A DNA stretch of 64,000 nucleotides from Albula goreensis. Its lineage: Eukaryota > Chordata > Actinopteri > Albuliformes > Albulidae. A program made the position numbers and the translations under genes. The stretch covers positions 15,573,292-15,637,291 of the forward strand of contig CM040765.1 of assembly GCA_022829145.1 (NCBI GenBank), read 5' to 3'. Below are positions 19,780 through 33,288 of this stretch, piece after piece. Position 1 is the stretch's first letter. Each line of letters begins with the position of its first letter. A model generated the notes under the pieces. The model was not told the DNA's origin and searched no databases. It worked only from the letters and a program-made list of their open reading frames with translations.

Positions 19780-21827
19780 GAAACCAGCTCAGCATGGATA
19801 CTACATGTATGAGCTGAGGTGCCCTTTCACCTCTCAGCTGGACTATTGACTTCAGCTTTCACCTTTCGGGTTAAAGTGACTGGACGGGGGTGAGGGGGAG
19901 CAGCTAGGGGGCTACAGGCAGTAATGTGCGGTGAAATCTTTGCCTGCGTAGGCAGTGACCTATCAATGTGGCATAATGTCTACATTCAATTAACGCAATG
20001 ACCGCCGCTGTTAAGCTATCCGCCAAAGAAATGCCAGCAGCTAACCGGGAAATTATGAATATGAAGAAATGATCAATAGATACAGCTATCATGTAATCTC
20101 AACATTTCTTTTTAGCTTTTTTAGTTTTAGGCACTGCATACCCTGCCTAACCTGACTGTACATCCCCCAGCTACAGGTGTACGCTGACAGACACAGAGAA
20201 TAAGAAGCATTCTAGGAATCACTCCTTCCAAATGAGTTTCCAAAGTATCTGCCTTCCATTTCCCTCTGGGCCAAGGTCTCCTTAATTGGATTTGGTTTAC
20301 AGGACTCGGAGCAGGCCAAAGCAAACACACCTCACAGATAAATGCTTCAGAGGACAGGCCTCAGATGGAGGTTTCTGGAAGATGAAAGATGTTATGGTGC
20401 AGGGAGTCATTTCCCTCAAGGACTGTCAGAAAAATCTGAACTGGTTTGTGTGTAATTAGCACTATATATTAGCTTGAGAATTCACATATTTGTATATGCT
20501 ATTTAATTTGTTATTAATTTACAGTTTATCCATGTATTTTAATGAAATGAAACCCTTGAGACTGATAGATTCATTAAGTACTATCCACACACTACGAAAA
20601 ACATCATCAAGTGGAAATGGAAATGGAATGGAGGCACACCACAATTTCTGAGGTGTTTGAGGGTAATTGTATAACGGCATTGTAGAAAATTTCCTGTTAT
20701 GGTCTTAAATATTCATACTTTTATTGACATCGAATACTTTTCACCACCACATCATTTTCAAACATCAGGAAAAAAGTCAGAATGAATCAAATGTGCCTTT
20801 AAATAATAATAAAAAAAGAATAAAATAATATTTTCTATCATTCTCATGCTTCATGCATAGGTTTGAAGCTGAGTTTTGATCTTTTAAAGTTTTATTAATG
20901 TGCCTTGTATACATTTGGAATAAACTTCTTGATTACTCATTTGTTAATTAAAACATTATCAAAATAATCAGTGTGTAAAATAATATGCAGGTAAACATCT
21001 GTTTAATTGGATAAAATGTAAATTACAGATTGCTCCACCCAAGATATCTGAATTGTTTAGTTGCTTTTTCAAGCAAATAATAACTGAAATTGCAAAGCAT
21101 ATCAGAACATTAAAATATTCCATTCTGATCTGTGCGGTTCTGTAAATTCTGTGAAGAACAGATAAGAAAAATCTGAACTTATCTGAATTTAATACAGGGG
21201 CTTACATGCACTTACTTTTGGATTCCATGTTCGCATTTATGAATATATTTGCATGTTGTCTGCAGCTATCAGCTCCTGAGGCGAATTTTAACGGACATTC
21301 TGGGAAAGACTCGTCACGGTGCCCTTTGCCTGAGCCATCTCACAGTCTAAAGACAGCACAATAATATCTCAAATGATGATATTCCTGCAAAATTTCCAGA
21401 ATGAAAAAATTTCTGAATGAGGCAGTCAACATATAGTAACCTTTCATAGTGATTTATTGTGAAGATAAAAGAACTGTGATAAAATCATGATAAAAAGGTC
21501 TGGATTCAATTAACATTTGAGTTTCACTCTGATTTGAAAGCAGATGCAAGAGTGGTCACAGAAAAAGAAAATATATTAATAAGGCTACTGAGTTAGACAT
21601 GTAGTAGATAGAGAAGAATTTATTTAGTATTGTGTTTTCTTTTTAGGGCTGGCATTACACACACTGATTTGATCTTTTGAATAATTATTAAGTTTCCTTG
21701 ACAGACCAATCAACAGGTTCTCTACTCAATCTCTTGTTTTAACATTACCTGGTGTTTGGGACCATACTTCCTTACTCCAGATTATTGCTATTCTTCAACC
21801 CTGATCTATGGGCTCGTCCTCACTGTT

Positions 21828-21859
21828 TGAATAAGATCATCTGCTAAATGCCTGAAATG
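21828..21859 (-). repeat. Relic of the GCATTTAGCAGAYGCTC repeat, reverse orientation
   Basis: gaataagatcatctgctaaa followed by tgcctgaaatg is the reverse complement of the same dispersed-repeat core seen at 19405-19520 and, in part, at 22687 (catttacatttaggca). Confidence 0.5.
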
Positions 21860-24800
21860 GAGTGTATATAAAGAGGGCTTTCTACAAATCTGTGAATGGG
21901 GTTTGAATTGGTCTCAGAACCCTCCTCAGCTACAGAACCTCGTTAATTTCCTCCTTTAATGAAAGAGACGATGACTCTCTCGGTGAAGTCATTGTTCCCT
22001 TTATTGGCGGAAACCTGACGGGGGACGCTAATCTCCACAGAGGTGACCCGCTGCAGCATTTTTCATGGTGTTCTTTCAAATACTTCATCCGCACTTCACT
22101 GAGTCTCGCTAAACTGCATTATAATGAACAAAAGTTTGGACAGCCTAATCTAGGTAGTGCTACTGTGCAAAAAAAGATCCCTTTCTGTCCTCTCTTGCCT
22201 CTCCTGAAACATTCAACCTGAATGTGTCCTGAATATGTCTTTTATCAGCCCTCATTTTGAAGCCCTGCAAATGTAAATTCCGGCCTTCATTTGAAAAGGC
22301 ATTCAAATGGCTTTGCTGTGACCTTCATATAGAGCGCTCTTTGGGTGTAACAGGCATTGAAAGTACTGAGCATGATGTAGAGTATTGGACCATGGATAGT
22401 GGAGACGGCCCATGGTCATGACAGTGTGAACATCCCTATCACTTTCCAAGGCAAGACCAACATGATGGACACGATGGCTCAACCAACCATTGGGGTGGAC
22501 AAAACAAAAGGGCTTCCATAAAGCTCAGCTTACGTTCCTCCTTTTCATCAAGGAAAAAGAGCCATGCCAGTGTCACACCAGTTACACCCTTCAATACCTG
22601 AGGCAAGGCCCTCAGGACGAACACGGCGGATTGGGACAGAGCTGACCTCGGGAATATTATGCAGTAAGTATTCCTGAAAACAGACATGCCATTTACATTT
22701 AGGCATCGGGCACACAGATAAAGCAACTATGCATTCATATTTCTCCATACATATTTAGGCCTACAGACAGCCAGAGCTCTGAACAGTGGTGTGTCTATTT
22801 TCTCACCCTGCAACACTCCTCTCAGCATTGTCTGGGACAGCAGCCTGAGAGCACTGGGCAGTTACATTCATCCGGGAGACTAATAGCAAAGTTAATTAAG
22901 GCTGATGATCTATGCGGCCCTTAGCTCTCATTTCCCAATGCAGTCGTCCATTCAGATAGAGCTTCCCGGGCTAACTTATGATCATGGTATTTTAGGAAGG
23001 TGTCATTTCCACTTCAGACTCAGCAGTAAAATTACAGCCCTATGTATCTCATTTATTGGGCTTTATGTTATTGGTCCAATGGTGAAAATTGTGTATTACC
23101 TTGAGTGACTGTTTCTGTTTTTATTGTAAAACTGTAGCTTCAGTTTTCAGTTGCCTGCAATGGTTCCAAGCTACTACAAAATGATTTTTGCCCTGATACA
23201 GACAGATCATACAAATATGGGTTTCCAAAAAATGATGGATAGTTTTTTTTTCAATACAATACAACTAAACTCTAAACTCTACTAGCCAGCAGTTGTACAT
23301 AAGCACATTAAACTGAGCGATACAAACTGACAAAAAAGATACCAATAGTATACATTTTCATTAATTGTAATTGTAAGCATAAGCATTTCATTGAACAATG
23401 ACATATAAATCTCTTTGAATGCTCTTACAAGGTTATCTTTTTAATCCGGTTGTGACAACACTCAGAATAAAACTGATATCATTATGCAAAGTCTGCTTTT
23501 GTTGACAGCCTGAACAAAAAAGTCTGAACCAAACCTGAATTTTTCCCAAACATGCTTTGGAGATTCTTTACAAGGTCTTGAGCACAAGGCTTGCAGCAGT
23601 GATGAGCGAGCTCTCCTGAGCTCCTAAACTCTACTGTGTGACATAATTGCCAGCACCTGTGAAACAAACAACCCCTCTGAGATGGGAAGATTATTTCCAC
23701 AATATTCAAAGCAACAAACTTTTCAGTTTTTCATAACAAGGACCACATGGGTGCAAATTATATTGAAAGATAATGCTAAATCGAGAGGTAAAACATGCTT
23801 TTGTGTTAATTGCTGTTAAATCCAACAATTAACATAATTTGAATTTACATTTTCACGGCTGAGAACGCTGGCAAGGATTTTTCACATGTGAAAACTCTGT
23901 GTCAGGGAGCTCCCTTTCTACCTAGGTGTATAGTATTACCTCCAAAGTTTGCAGTCTCCCACAGTCACTTTTTGTTTGGAGTGTAAAATGCCATGAAGAA
24001 TGTATGTAATATTTAAACTGAATGTCATGAATAATAATATACAATGTCTCATTTTTGCATTAACAGCTGTCAGAGTCCAGAAAAACCCCAATAGCTTCTA
24101 AAAACCTTGAACATGTTAAAATGTTCTTTCATTTCCAGATCCTATCCAGGACTCTCATGATCCTGTTCCTCTAGTGACATTTTCAAATATATCTTAAATG
24201 AAGGACATTCTAATTAACTAATATTTTGTATAGACACTGTTCATCAAAGTATTATGCAAGTTATCTAAACTAATTAAGCAGCTTTTGTCAACTAGTTTGT
24301 TTCTTAATTGGTGTTATTTCCTTAGAACAGTATCTGTGTTTTTGCTTTAGCTTCCTCTAATTAAGTTAGGGCATAGATCTTCTTGTCCCTGACAGATTCT
24401 TGTTCAGAAATAAAGCTACACACCAAGCATTAGCGCTCTTGGAAGATGTGCACATGATTGAAACATTCCCATGGTAAACGAATGTCTAAAGTGTATGGGT
24501 ATCTAAAGCTTGGCCTCATGTATTTTCCCCTGCTTTTTCTTCATCTTCTCAACTTAACTATTAAAAATATTTTTACATTGCATTTTGGCTTTGAAAGCAT
24601 TATGATTATTAAAAAATATTATATTTGAAAATATACAGTATCAGGGTGCCAAAAACCCCCTCACACTGTGCCAGATTCAGTATATGACAAATACCCCACA
24701 GTTATGTTACTGTGACTCATGTAATTTTTATATTTTTGACAATTTTTTTGGAGCAAATCTCAGGATTAATTGCATGAATGTTTTTACTCTTTTCAGCATC

Positions 24801-27800
24801 ATCTTTTCAACTCACATTCTTATCGGAGCAAAATACTATTGTGGATGGAAATTTTGATCATTGAAAATGTTTTTTTTTTTTTAAATATCGTTCTAAATTC
24901 AGATACATATTTGCACAATTACTTTAATTTAGTTCATATGCCATGAATAAATCTAAGCATGGCTTTTCAATGATCCTGTTATTTTGATGGACAGAGGTTA
25001 ATGTGTGTGCTATGTGGGCACTTTATGGCATCCTGGAAGTGTAAATAATGGCACATTGCAGATTACTCTAATGCATTAAACTCAGAACCAGGTGAATTAG
25101 CCCCTTTTCACAGATGGTCCTTTTATTCTTTGAAAGCTTTTTGCTCAGAGTTTCCCTCATTTTACATGCTGAGACTCTGAGTCCTCGGTACAATTCATTT
25201 TCCCCCTTCTGGTCAGTCCCCGGGGCCTTTTTTTTTAAAAAAAAAAAAAAAGACCCTTGTGTTCATATTTGGTTTACAAAGCCATTTCTTTTGTGCAGAG
25301 GGACATCTGGTGCAATTTTAGCTAAGGCCAAGAGCTTCTCTAAAGTGTGCCCTCGCAGCTCTCTGAGTGGTGATAAAACAGGCCCAGTCATTATGACCCA
25401 TTAGCGGAGTTATCTCAGATTTACTGGTTGACATGTGGCGTAATACAGGAAGCTCCACTGAGGCCATTTTGTGCCGGGGATGACTGATGTTTATGTTCTC
25501 CTCCAGCTTGGGTTTCCGGAGCCTGTTAGAGCAAAACTCTGGGGGCTGGAGGAATCTTTATTCTAACCCATTTTCTGGGAGTGAGAAAGCTCCCACCAGG
25601 GCAAACTCCTGGCAAATCCAGCAGGGTGTGAAAGAAGGAAGTCCCATTTCACCACTTGGAGGCATTCAGTCGAGCATGCTTTGAGTTAAAGGTACATTCT
25701 CCTTTCGTTCCACATAACTTACAGCTTCAGTGTCTATGCTTGCTTATAAACTGAAATCATTCAATCTTTGATATACGATATCTTAATTCTCTAAAATGAA
25801 TGTTTTTAAATTTGTTTTGCTTATTTTTGTTGTGCTGATGTTAACTAAAGCTTACTTTTGTGTATTGTATTGTATATTACTTATATTGTATGTTAGTGCT
25901 ACTCAGTTCTAGCCATTGAGGGTTATGGTATCAGCAGGTATTTGTTCCAGCCACACACAAAACCATCTGATTTCACTAATTAGCTCTCCTCAATGATATC
26001 AGGGGGTTGCAATGCTGTCAATGTGGCCTAAGACCCAGGCATGGAGCTTAATAGCCTGGCCCTATGTCATGTCCGCTGCTTGATTTCCAGTTGACTGTGC
26101 GCCAAAAAAACACTGATGAATAATTGCTATGCATCATTAAGAAAAAAAGCCTAATTTGCTACAGTAAAACAAATAGAGAAATCATTGAATTCATTTCACT
26201 GTTATCCAGCTGTTCACCTTTCTGGGTGCCATACACAATCTACATTATTAATACAGCTATAAATGAACGGATATTTAAAAATACCGGTAAACACATCCCA
26301 GATTGTTCAAAAAGCACAGCAAAGCATGCTCATAATTTAGTCAGAATTTAAACTTGTTCTACAATTTCATACAGACTCTTATTTATAAACAATCCCATCG
26401 CTCCTTGGCTGCCCTTGATAATATCTCTGCCAGACACGAGTCCATCGAGGTCAGCACAGTTCTGGGAAATTGTTCATGGTGAACAGATGACAAAAAGCTA
26501 TTTTCTGAGTGTGAGTGAAGTAGAGGGGGAATCCCAGCATCCAGCATGCCTGAAGCCAGGTGCCTTAGTGCCCTGCCTGAGACAGAGCCCATGCCTGAAT
26601 AATGCAGACACCACGCTCTGCTGGTACCAGGGTCCGAGGGGTTCTGCTGTCCATTGGATATTGTGTTTTTATTCTGAAATGTGATGTAAGTAAGTGTCAA
26701 AATCTTCAGCTGTAAAATATTTTCAAGGAAATACTTTTTAGGGGGTTGGCTGCTGAGATTGGTAAGAGAAACAGTGAAAAAATATATAAAATGACATCAC
26801 ACAGTCCTCATGGAGTGAGCTAGGTGACTCCCCCAAAGTGAGAAGTGCTGAGTTTTGCCACTTGTTCAAATTAACATGGCTGGCTTTTGTGACTTAACAT
26901 TTCTTTGGTCAGGGTAGCTCATTTAGAAGACATCTAGTCTTCCATGTCAACATGATCTCAACTGCAAAGTCAGACTCATTGTCATGTTGCTTTCAGTAAT
27001 GAAAGCCCTCTAATAATGCAAGTGTCATCCCTCATCCGTACACCCATGTTCTACACACTGATAAATAAATATACACAAGACGTGTATAGCCAAGTCCCAT
27101 GATCATGACACCAATTTCCATGTTCAAAAGTAAACCCACAAACAAACAGACTTGAACTTCCCTCACATGGGGTCTTTAAGAACTAAAACAGAGCAGTTAC
27201 CTCACCCAGTTAGCATTTTCAAATGGCAATTTATCTTTCTGCTAACCGACAGTTCTTCATACCCATTCCTCGGCTAGGGTCGATTATTTTATCTGCCTGA
27301 CCTTTTGGGGCTTTCCTGTAATTGTTCAGTGATTTAAAGTAGGCAGTTTTAAGTCAACACTTTCTCAACAATGATTCACAGGCAGACGAATTTGTTTCTC
27401 AGAATATACATTCAATATACAAGTCTGAAATGTCAAGAGGCATGAGTGTTGAAATCAATGGACCTGCTGCCGAGCTATCTATAATTCAGATCTTTTCTCA
27501 TTCTCTGTAACTGAAAAGATGTGGATATGCTTTGATTTCCCCCCATCACAAATATTTGAAAGCTCCAAGATATTTATCATCTTTTATAGTTCATCAAACC
27601 AGCAGTATTAAAAACCATCATTGCTCTAACAAAAGACACACAGTGTGTCCATAGGAGAGCTGTTCTTTCCTCTCATGGTCCATAAAATTACATTACAAAC
27701 ATTTATTTCCCTGCATGGTTTTTAATGGTTTTTAGACATGACAGGAGAACTATGTAATCCCTATTATTCTAGTAGAACATTGTCTCCAAGGGGCTAATTA

Positions 27801-29055
27801 ATTTATGTCACTGAACAGTTGCTGTCTCTGCAGTGTAGAGGGAAATGGAACAATTCTGACAAAATAACACAATGTACGACTGTTATTGATATTTTAAAAG
27901 CACTGAAAATGACTAATACACAGATATGACCCAAAAATGAAATTAGAGAAGGCATGCTGCATTGTGTTTGCAGAATCATGTTGATATTAACAGCATGTTC
28001 ATAAACCTTTTCACATTAATGATGCTTGTCAGAGATCGCCCCCATCCTAACACATCCGCTCACATCTTCTCATCTGAAGCCGGAGCATTCATATAGCTGG
28101 GAGAGTCAATAAACCCATTTCTTTTCTTTACTTAATGGCCTACTCAAGACTTATTGGAGCATTAATGGCTGTCTCTAATTCCAAAGCCAGCTCTACCTTC
28201 AAGGCAGAGCTGTAGCTGAAAAAATGACTTTTTGAAATATCTCTCTTTTTTTTAACAAGCTTAATTAGGTTTGATTGAACTTTTAATTGAATACTGATGT
28301 TTGATTTATTTTCAGGGTTTTTGTGTAACATCACACCTGAATAAACTGATTTGGCTGTATGTAGCTAATCAGCTAATTAACTAAACATCTTTTCAAATTT
28401 TAATTAACTTGGGAATGGTAAGTTTTGACAGGAAAGAGAAATTGTGAATCCACATTGAAGGACAGATTGCAAAAAAATGACAATTGGCATGCAGAAAAAG
28501 AGTCAGGAAAAAAAAATGCAAAATCACAAATACCGCTGTTGACATAATGTGCCAAAATTCAGGGAGATCAGAGATAGGAAAATGAATGGAGCACAAAACA
28601 TACTTCATCTGCACTATATTTGAGCATCTGAAGCAACTACAAATAGCATGAACACCTCACTAACCTCACCAATCCATTTACGTTGCATTCACTTCCAAAA
28701 ATCTGTGCAATTTCATTGGCAGGTACATACTAAATCAGCACACAATGGCAACACTCAGAAACCTGCCTATAGGAAGGACATTTGGGATGCACTACATGAA
28801 TACTACTACATTTCCTGCAATTACAACAAGGAACAGCATATGTGCAAGTTCAAAATCAGTTCTATTTTCCTTGAGTAGAAGCTTCATGAGTGAGCATGCA
28901 TATGAGGGTGTGTGTGTGGGAGGATAAGCACATACAGCAATGATGCTGTGCCCATATATATGGTAATCTCCAAAATGATCAAAGTTTAATAACTCGAGTT
29001 ATCATTTCACAATCATAGTAGGTTAATTGCATGAATTAGGAATCACTTGATCCTT

Positions 29056-29096
29056 ATTTGCATAGAAAAAGAGGACTAATTCATGTTAATTTGCAT
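29056..29096 (+). promoter_or_regulatory. Paired POU octamer motifs, possible enhancer core
   Basis: Two exact ATTTGCAT octamers (29056-29063, 29089-29096) lie 33 bp apart start to start in the same orientation, with ctaatt and gttaat between them and an NRF1-like gcatgcgcag about 10 bp after. No nearby gene is in view, so any target is unknown. This is inference from motif density alone. Confidence 0.3.
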
Positions 29097-30857
29097 GTAC
29101 CCAAAGCATGCGCAGTATAATTAAATCTCTCGTTCTTTGCATAAAAATAAAGTTCATTGCTAAATTTAGTGTGCTGTCCTTGAGCATTTATTCTCTAGGA
29201 TCTTAAGAGATTTTCCCCTTCAGGTCTAAATAACCGATGCTGTACATGACAATGTGATTCTTAATATGGCATTTTTCAGACAAAATAAAAAAGGGACTTT
29301 TTCTTAAAAGAAAATATGGAGCTGCAGCTCTATATTCTTTTTAAACAACTGCTGACCTTGGAAAGTGCATTCATCCCAGGTGTGTGTCAAGGTGTATAAC
29401 CATTTCCCAAGCTTTGAAATGGTTCTGAAGTTTCCCTCTACTCAGTCGTTTCACATTGTTTCGGCAGTCATTCAAGCTGCCATACCAAGAGTAAGCAAAC
29501 AACAGCCAAGAAGTCTGGATCGGATTCCTTCAACTTGCCAGTTTCATTGTATCAGAAAAGATGGAGTTGGGCTTTTTTTGTCACTATGATTATTTTGCAA
29601 GATTGTCCTGACCTTTTGACTTTTGTCTTTCAAGTCTGTCCCATCATATTATTTTATTAGTACAAGGTCATATCCTCCCCTGGAAAATAAAATTATAGTT
29701 TGACTAATAGCTTAATCACCACACCAGACCAATGTATGGGCTAGCATTGCCATTTACTATGGGTTTTATAAAGAGAACTACCCCCAGGTAGGTCCAATGC
29801 TTCACTATGGCATCAAAACACCAAAACCTGGGTCCAATACCCCAGCTCACATAAGCAGACTTTCCTGCAGCTCTCTGATGCACACAGGAGAATCAAACTG
29901 CCAAGGGGCATTAAAAAATGTACTGATATATTATCTCCTCATCCAAAAACTGACAGGACATCTTAAAAATAGGCCTTTATCTTTTTTATGGCACCCGTAT
30001 ATTTTTAACACAACACACTCTAGCTTGAAGATGATTTTTACTGTTACATTAACTAGACCACTAAAAGTTGTTATCATTTTTAATACATACTCAAGAGCTT
30101 AAATATTTGGCCAATTCCAATTAAAATAGAGAACATTCTCTTTTAAACCACACATGACAATTGACAATATGTCCAAAACAGTTTGAGTTTTATTGCATAT
30201 GGACCCCTGTTTGCCAGTGTAGCATAAAAAATAAAAATACATTTTTGGCTGTACTACAATGTTCAGATGGGATGCAATTTCCATGAATACCTTTTGTTTT
30301 TCCCAGCATAATTATGAATGTAAGTGTGATTCTACCCTGCTTACTACCAAACACCACTGTCATAAAACAAATTATCATAAAAAACATGCATTTTGCATAA
30401 TCAGCAATCTCTGTTACACTGCTGAGTTAATTGCATTCGCTCTGTGTTGCTCTGATGCAATCAGTACTGTTTTGCAGCTAAAATGAAGATTCAAGATTCA
30501 TTATAACATTAGCTTTCCTCAACAGATACCTGATGCAATGATTCTGTTCCAAAGTCAATAACTGGAAATAAACAATATAACAGATACAGTAAATACAGAT
30601 AATCACTTTTATATATATGAATTTCATATCTCACCCTGCATGCATTTTTATTGTTCAATGCAAATATGGCTCATTATCCACTGTGTAAAGGATGCGAGGG
30701 ACTATATTGATTTTTGTGTTTTGTTTTATATACTCAGAGCTCTGGAATTTTAATAAGCTATACACATGTGTACAACATAAACAGCAAGTACATTATTGTT
30801 ATGTTGCTGGTTGTCTTCACTGTTGGGGGGGGGTTATCAATATTTTACTGAGCTATG

Positions 30858-30860
<3 letters not shown>

Positions 30861-30915
<55 letters not shown>
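30861..30915. repeat. (CA)n microsatellite
   Basis: An uninterrupted run of about 27 CA units, preceded by a short G9 tract at 30825-30833. Confidence 0.97.
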
Positions 30916-30917
<2 letters not shown>

Positions 30918-31954
30918 GCTGTTCATTAACAGGATTAATCCCATTCTAAGGGAGAGAGACAGAGACAGACAAACAGACAGGACCAATATTTACCAGGCCT
31001 GCAGAGCCTTGCTAATGGACCTTCTGCATCCCTCACTTTACCTTTATCATGTTCGTCATGAGTACCTTGACCACCAATGGGAACAAATCAAACATGTAAT
31101 TCACCTTCCAGGTAGGTGATAAAAACAGACAGCTTGAAGTACAGTAGCAGTAATGACTGGAACTTTCAGAGATTTTGCTGTAAATCCACAATACTCACAC
31201 CAGTGGAACCCAGGAAATGCTGGCAACGCCATTAATCAACAGCAAGTTCAATACTATTTGAGATATATTCTTAGAGACATGAGATATATAAACAAACAAG
31301 GGTTGAATTGTACCTACTGGCTGTCCTGTTTTTTCGAGCCAGGATCACTGATGGTAAATCTTAATTACACAAAACAAAAGTATGTTCCAACATTATGGCT
31401 AAGCAGACACACAAATATAAATGAAACATAGAAGAAAGAACACTTCCACACTGTACAGGAATGGTGAATTTTGGCAATTGCAAGTCATTGCTTATCTCAA
31501 ATAACATCCATAATCTTCTCCCCTGGATATCTCTAAGAGGCTGAGAAGCAAATACTCTCCATTTGAAATTGTAATCTCTAATGCCAGTGTTCTCTCCTTC
31601 TAGCAACAATTACACAGCCAGTTCAGTGATCCCACAGTATGACTAATTCATATTAAAGACTTGCTTTCCTTGGGCTTTAAAACAAAACAAAACAATTATT
31701 TTGCGATTTAAGTCAATAATCATAAAAGCACAAGGTAGGTAATTTACATCAAAAACGAAATAATCCTGCAGATATTTCCTGTCTCAGAGTGGAAGTATAA
31801 TAAAAGCACAGGTGTGGTTTAATACAGATGTGTACATATGGGCGGGTGATTTTGAGATGAGTTTGAGATGATTGCTTCACATGCATTTCATCCCTTACCA
31901 TGATACTTTGTAAATCTAGCAGTGAACCTTAAATCTTGCTTTAACAGCTAAGAC

Positions 31955-31978
31955 AAAAAAAAAAAAAAAAAAAAAAAA
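31955..31978. repeat. Poly(A) tract, 24 bp
   Basis: 24 consecutive A. No retroposon body or target duplication is evident beside it. Confidence 0.9.
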
Positions 31979-32915
31979 CTGGTCAACTGAGAAAAGCATG
32001 CCAGTCTCACATGACACATTTATTACTCTTCAGAATATTATTAAGCATCTATATATGTACAAGTATGTGATAAAGTTGTATGGTTATCCACTAATGTTGA
32101 TGTACTATAACACACGATATTTGTTACCTAATTGGAAAGACGAGAAAGGAAAACTCACAGTAGATCTGGTCAATGTGCAAACTGCTTAGCTTCTCTTCAA
32201 TGCAGTTGTGAACAGACACCATCAATAAGCCATTCAGAGAATACGCACTGCGGAGACGGCCTCTCTTCGTTCTCCGTGGAGAAATGTATTTCTGTTGTCT
32301 CTGAGCTCTGTGTGGGCCCCATTTTGTTTCTTGATGAAATTTGGTGTGAAAAACAAATTAACAAAGATCAATTTGTACTCGATCTGAGGAGGTTTGCGAA
32401 TAATTAATTCCAATTTTCTCATTTAGAAAATTTGATTCTCCTCAACAAGTGGAGGGGAAAGAACACTTAATTAAACTGCAGACAATTAAAGAGTAATCCA
32501 TTTTTTAATCTTCACATTCATGGACTGCTGGACCGAGGAAAATGCAGAATATTTGATTCTTGACTGAATGATTCTGCAACATACAAAGGTTACTCTGCAC
32601 AGTTTGTTGCCTTTTAATTTAAACTACATCATCGTTAATGACAACCAAAGGAGATTCATATCAATTTGAAGACGCCCATGTAGTTTATATCCACATGAGA
32701 CATGTCTATCTTTTTCAAGTTTCCTTTAAACTGAAGATTTAACAGCAAAAAATGTAATCTAAAATTGACACATGAAAGTTTTTTAATTTTACCAGACTGC
32801 TCTCGGCATGTAGACTCTAATCAGATTTCATTGCCAAAGGAAAGGCAGCTAAAGGCGAACAATTTGTCCTGCATCTGAAAATTCTACACAAGAAAAAGCT
32901 TCAGCACAGGTGGCT

Positions 32916-32950
32916 ACATTACATTACATTACATTACATTACATTACATT
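32916..32950. repeat. (ACATT)7 pentanucleotide tract with dispersed-repeat flank
   Basis: Seven exact ACATT units followed by ttaggcctttagcccagacc, a diverged form of the ACATTTAGGCATTTAGCAGAC core. In fish genomes an ACATT run often heads this repeat, so the tract is probably its expanded end. Confidence 0.75.
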
Positions 32951-33240
32951 TTAGGCCTTTAGCCCAGACCCATATTCAGAGATATTTATATTTTACTCTA
33001 CCCATTCATACACTTAAATACTCCCTACCTGGAAACTGAGTCTGAAAACTGACAATTACATACCCATCTCTCTAGCTATCATACCGCACTAAGAATAACA
33101 CCAATAATGATACTGAAGAAGTAATAAGTGAAATAAATTAACACAACGGCTGTTCACTGGCTTGTTTGTGTGGCACGAGACACAAAAGATGGATACCCTT
33201 GTGTACTGTCATTAAATGTAGCACCCATCAGCTAACCAGG

Positions 33241-33288
33241 TAACCAGCATCACTTTTACACAGATAACCAGCATCACCTTTAACTTTA
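33241..33288 (+). repeat. Two-copy 24-bp tandem repeat
   Basis: taaccagcatcac recurs with a period of 24 bp (33241 and 33265), each copy followed by yttta. Confidence 0.7.

Larger units (their letters stand above)
16638..30860. other. Gene-free AT-rich region, first part
   Basis: No exon with recognisable homology on either strand. Open frames are at most about 105 codons, lack family similarity and are what unselected sequence would give. Contents noted: a (CA)n tract at 17257-17294, dispersed-repeat relics near 19.4, 21.8 and 22.7 kb, an oligo-T/oligo-A block at 25227-25250, and two ATTTGCAT octamers at 29056-29096. Confidence 0.5.
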
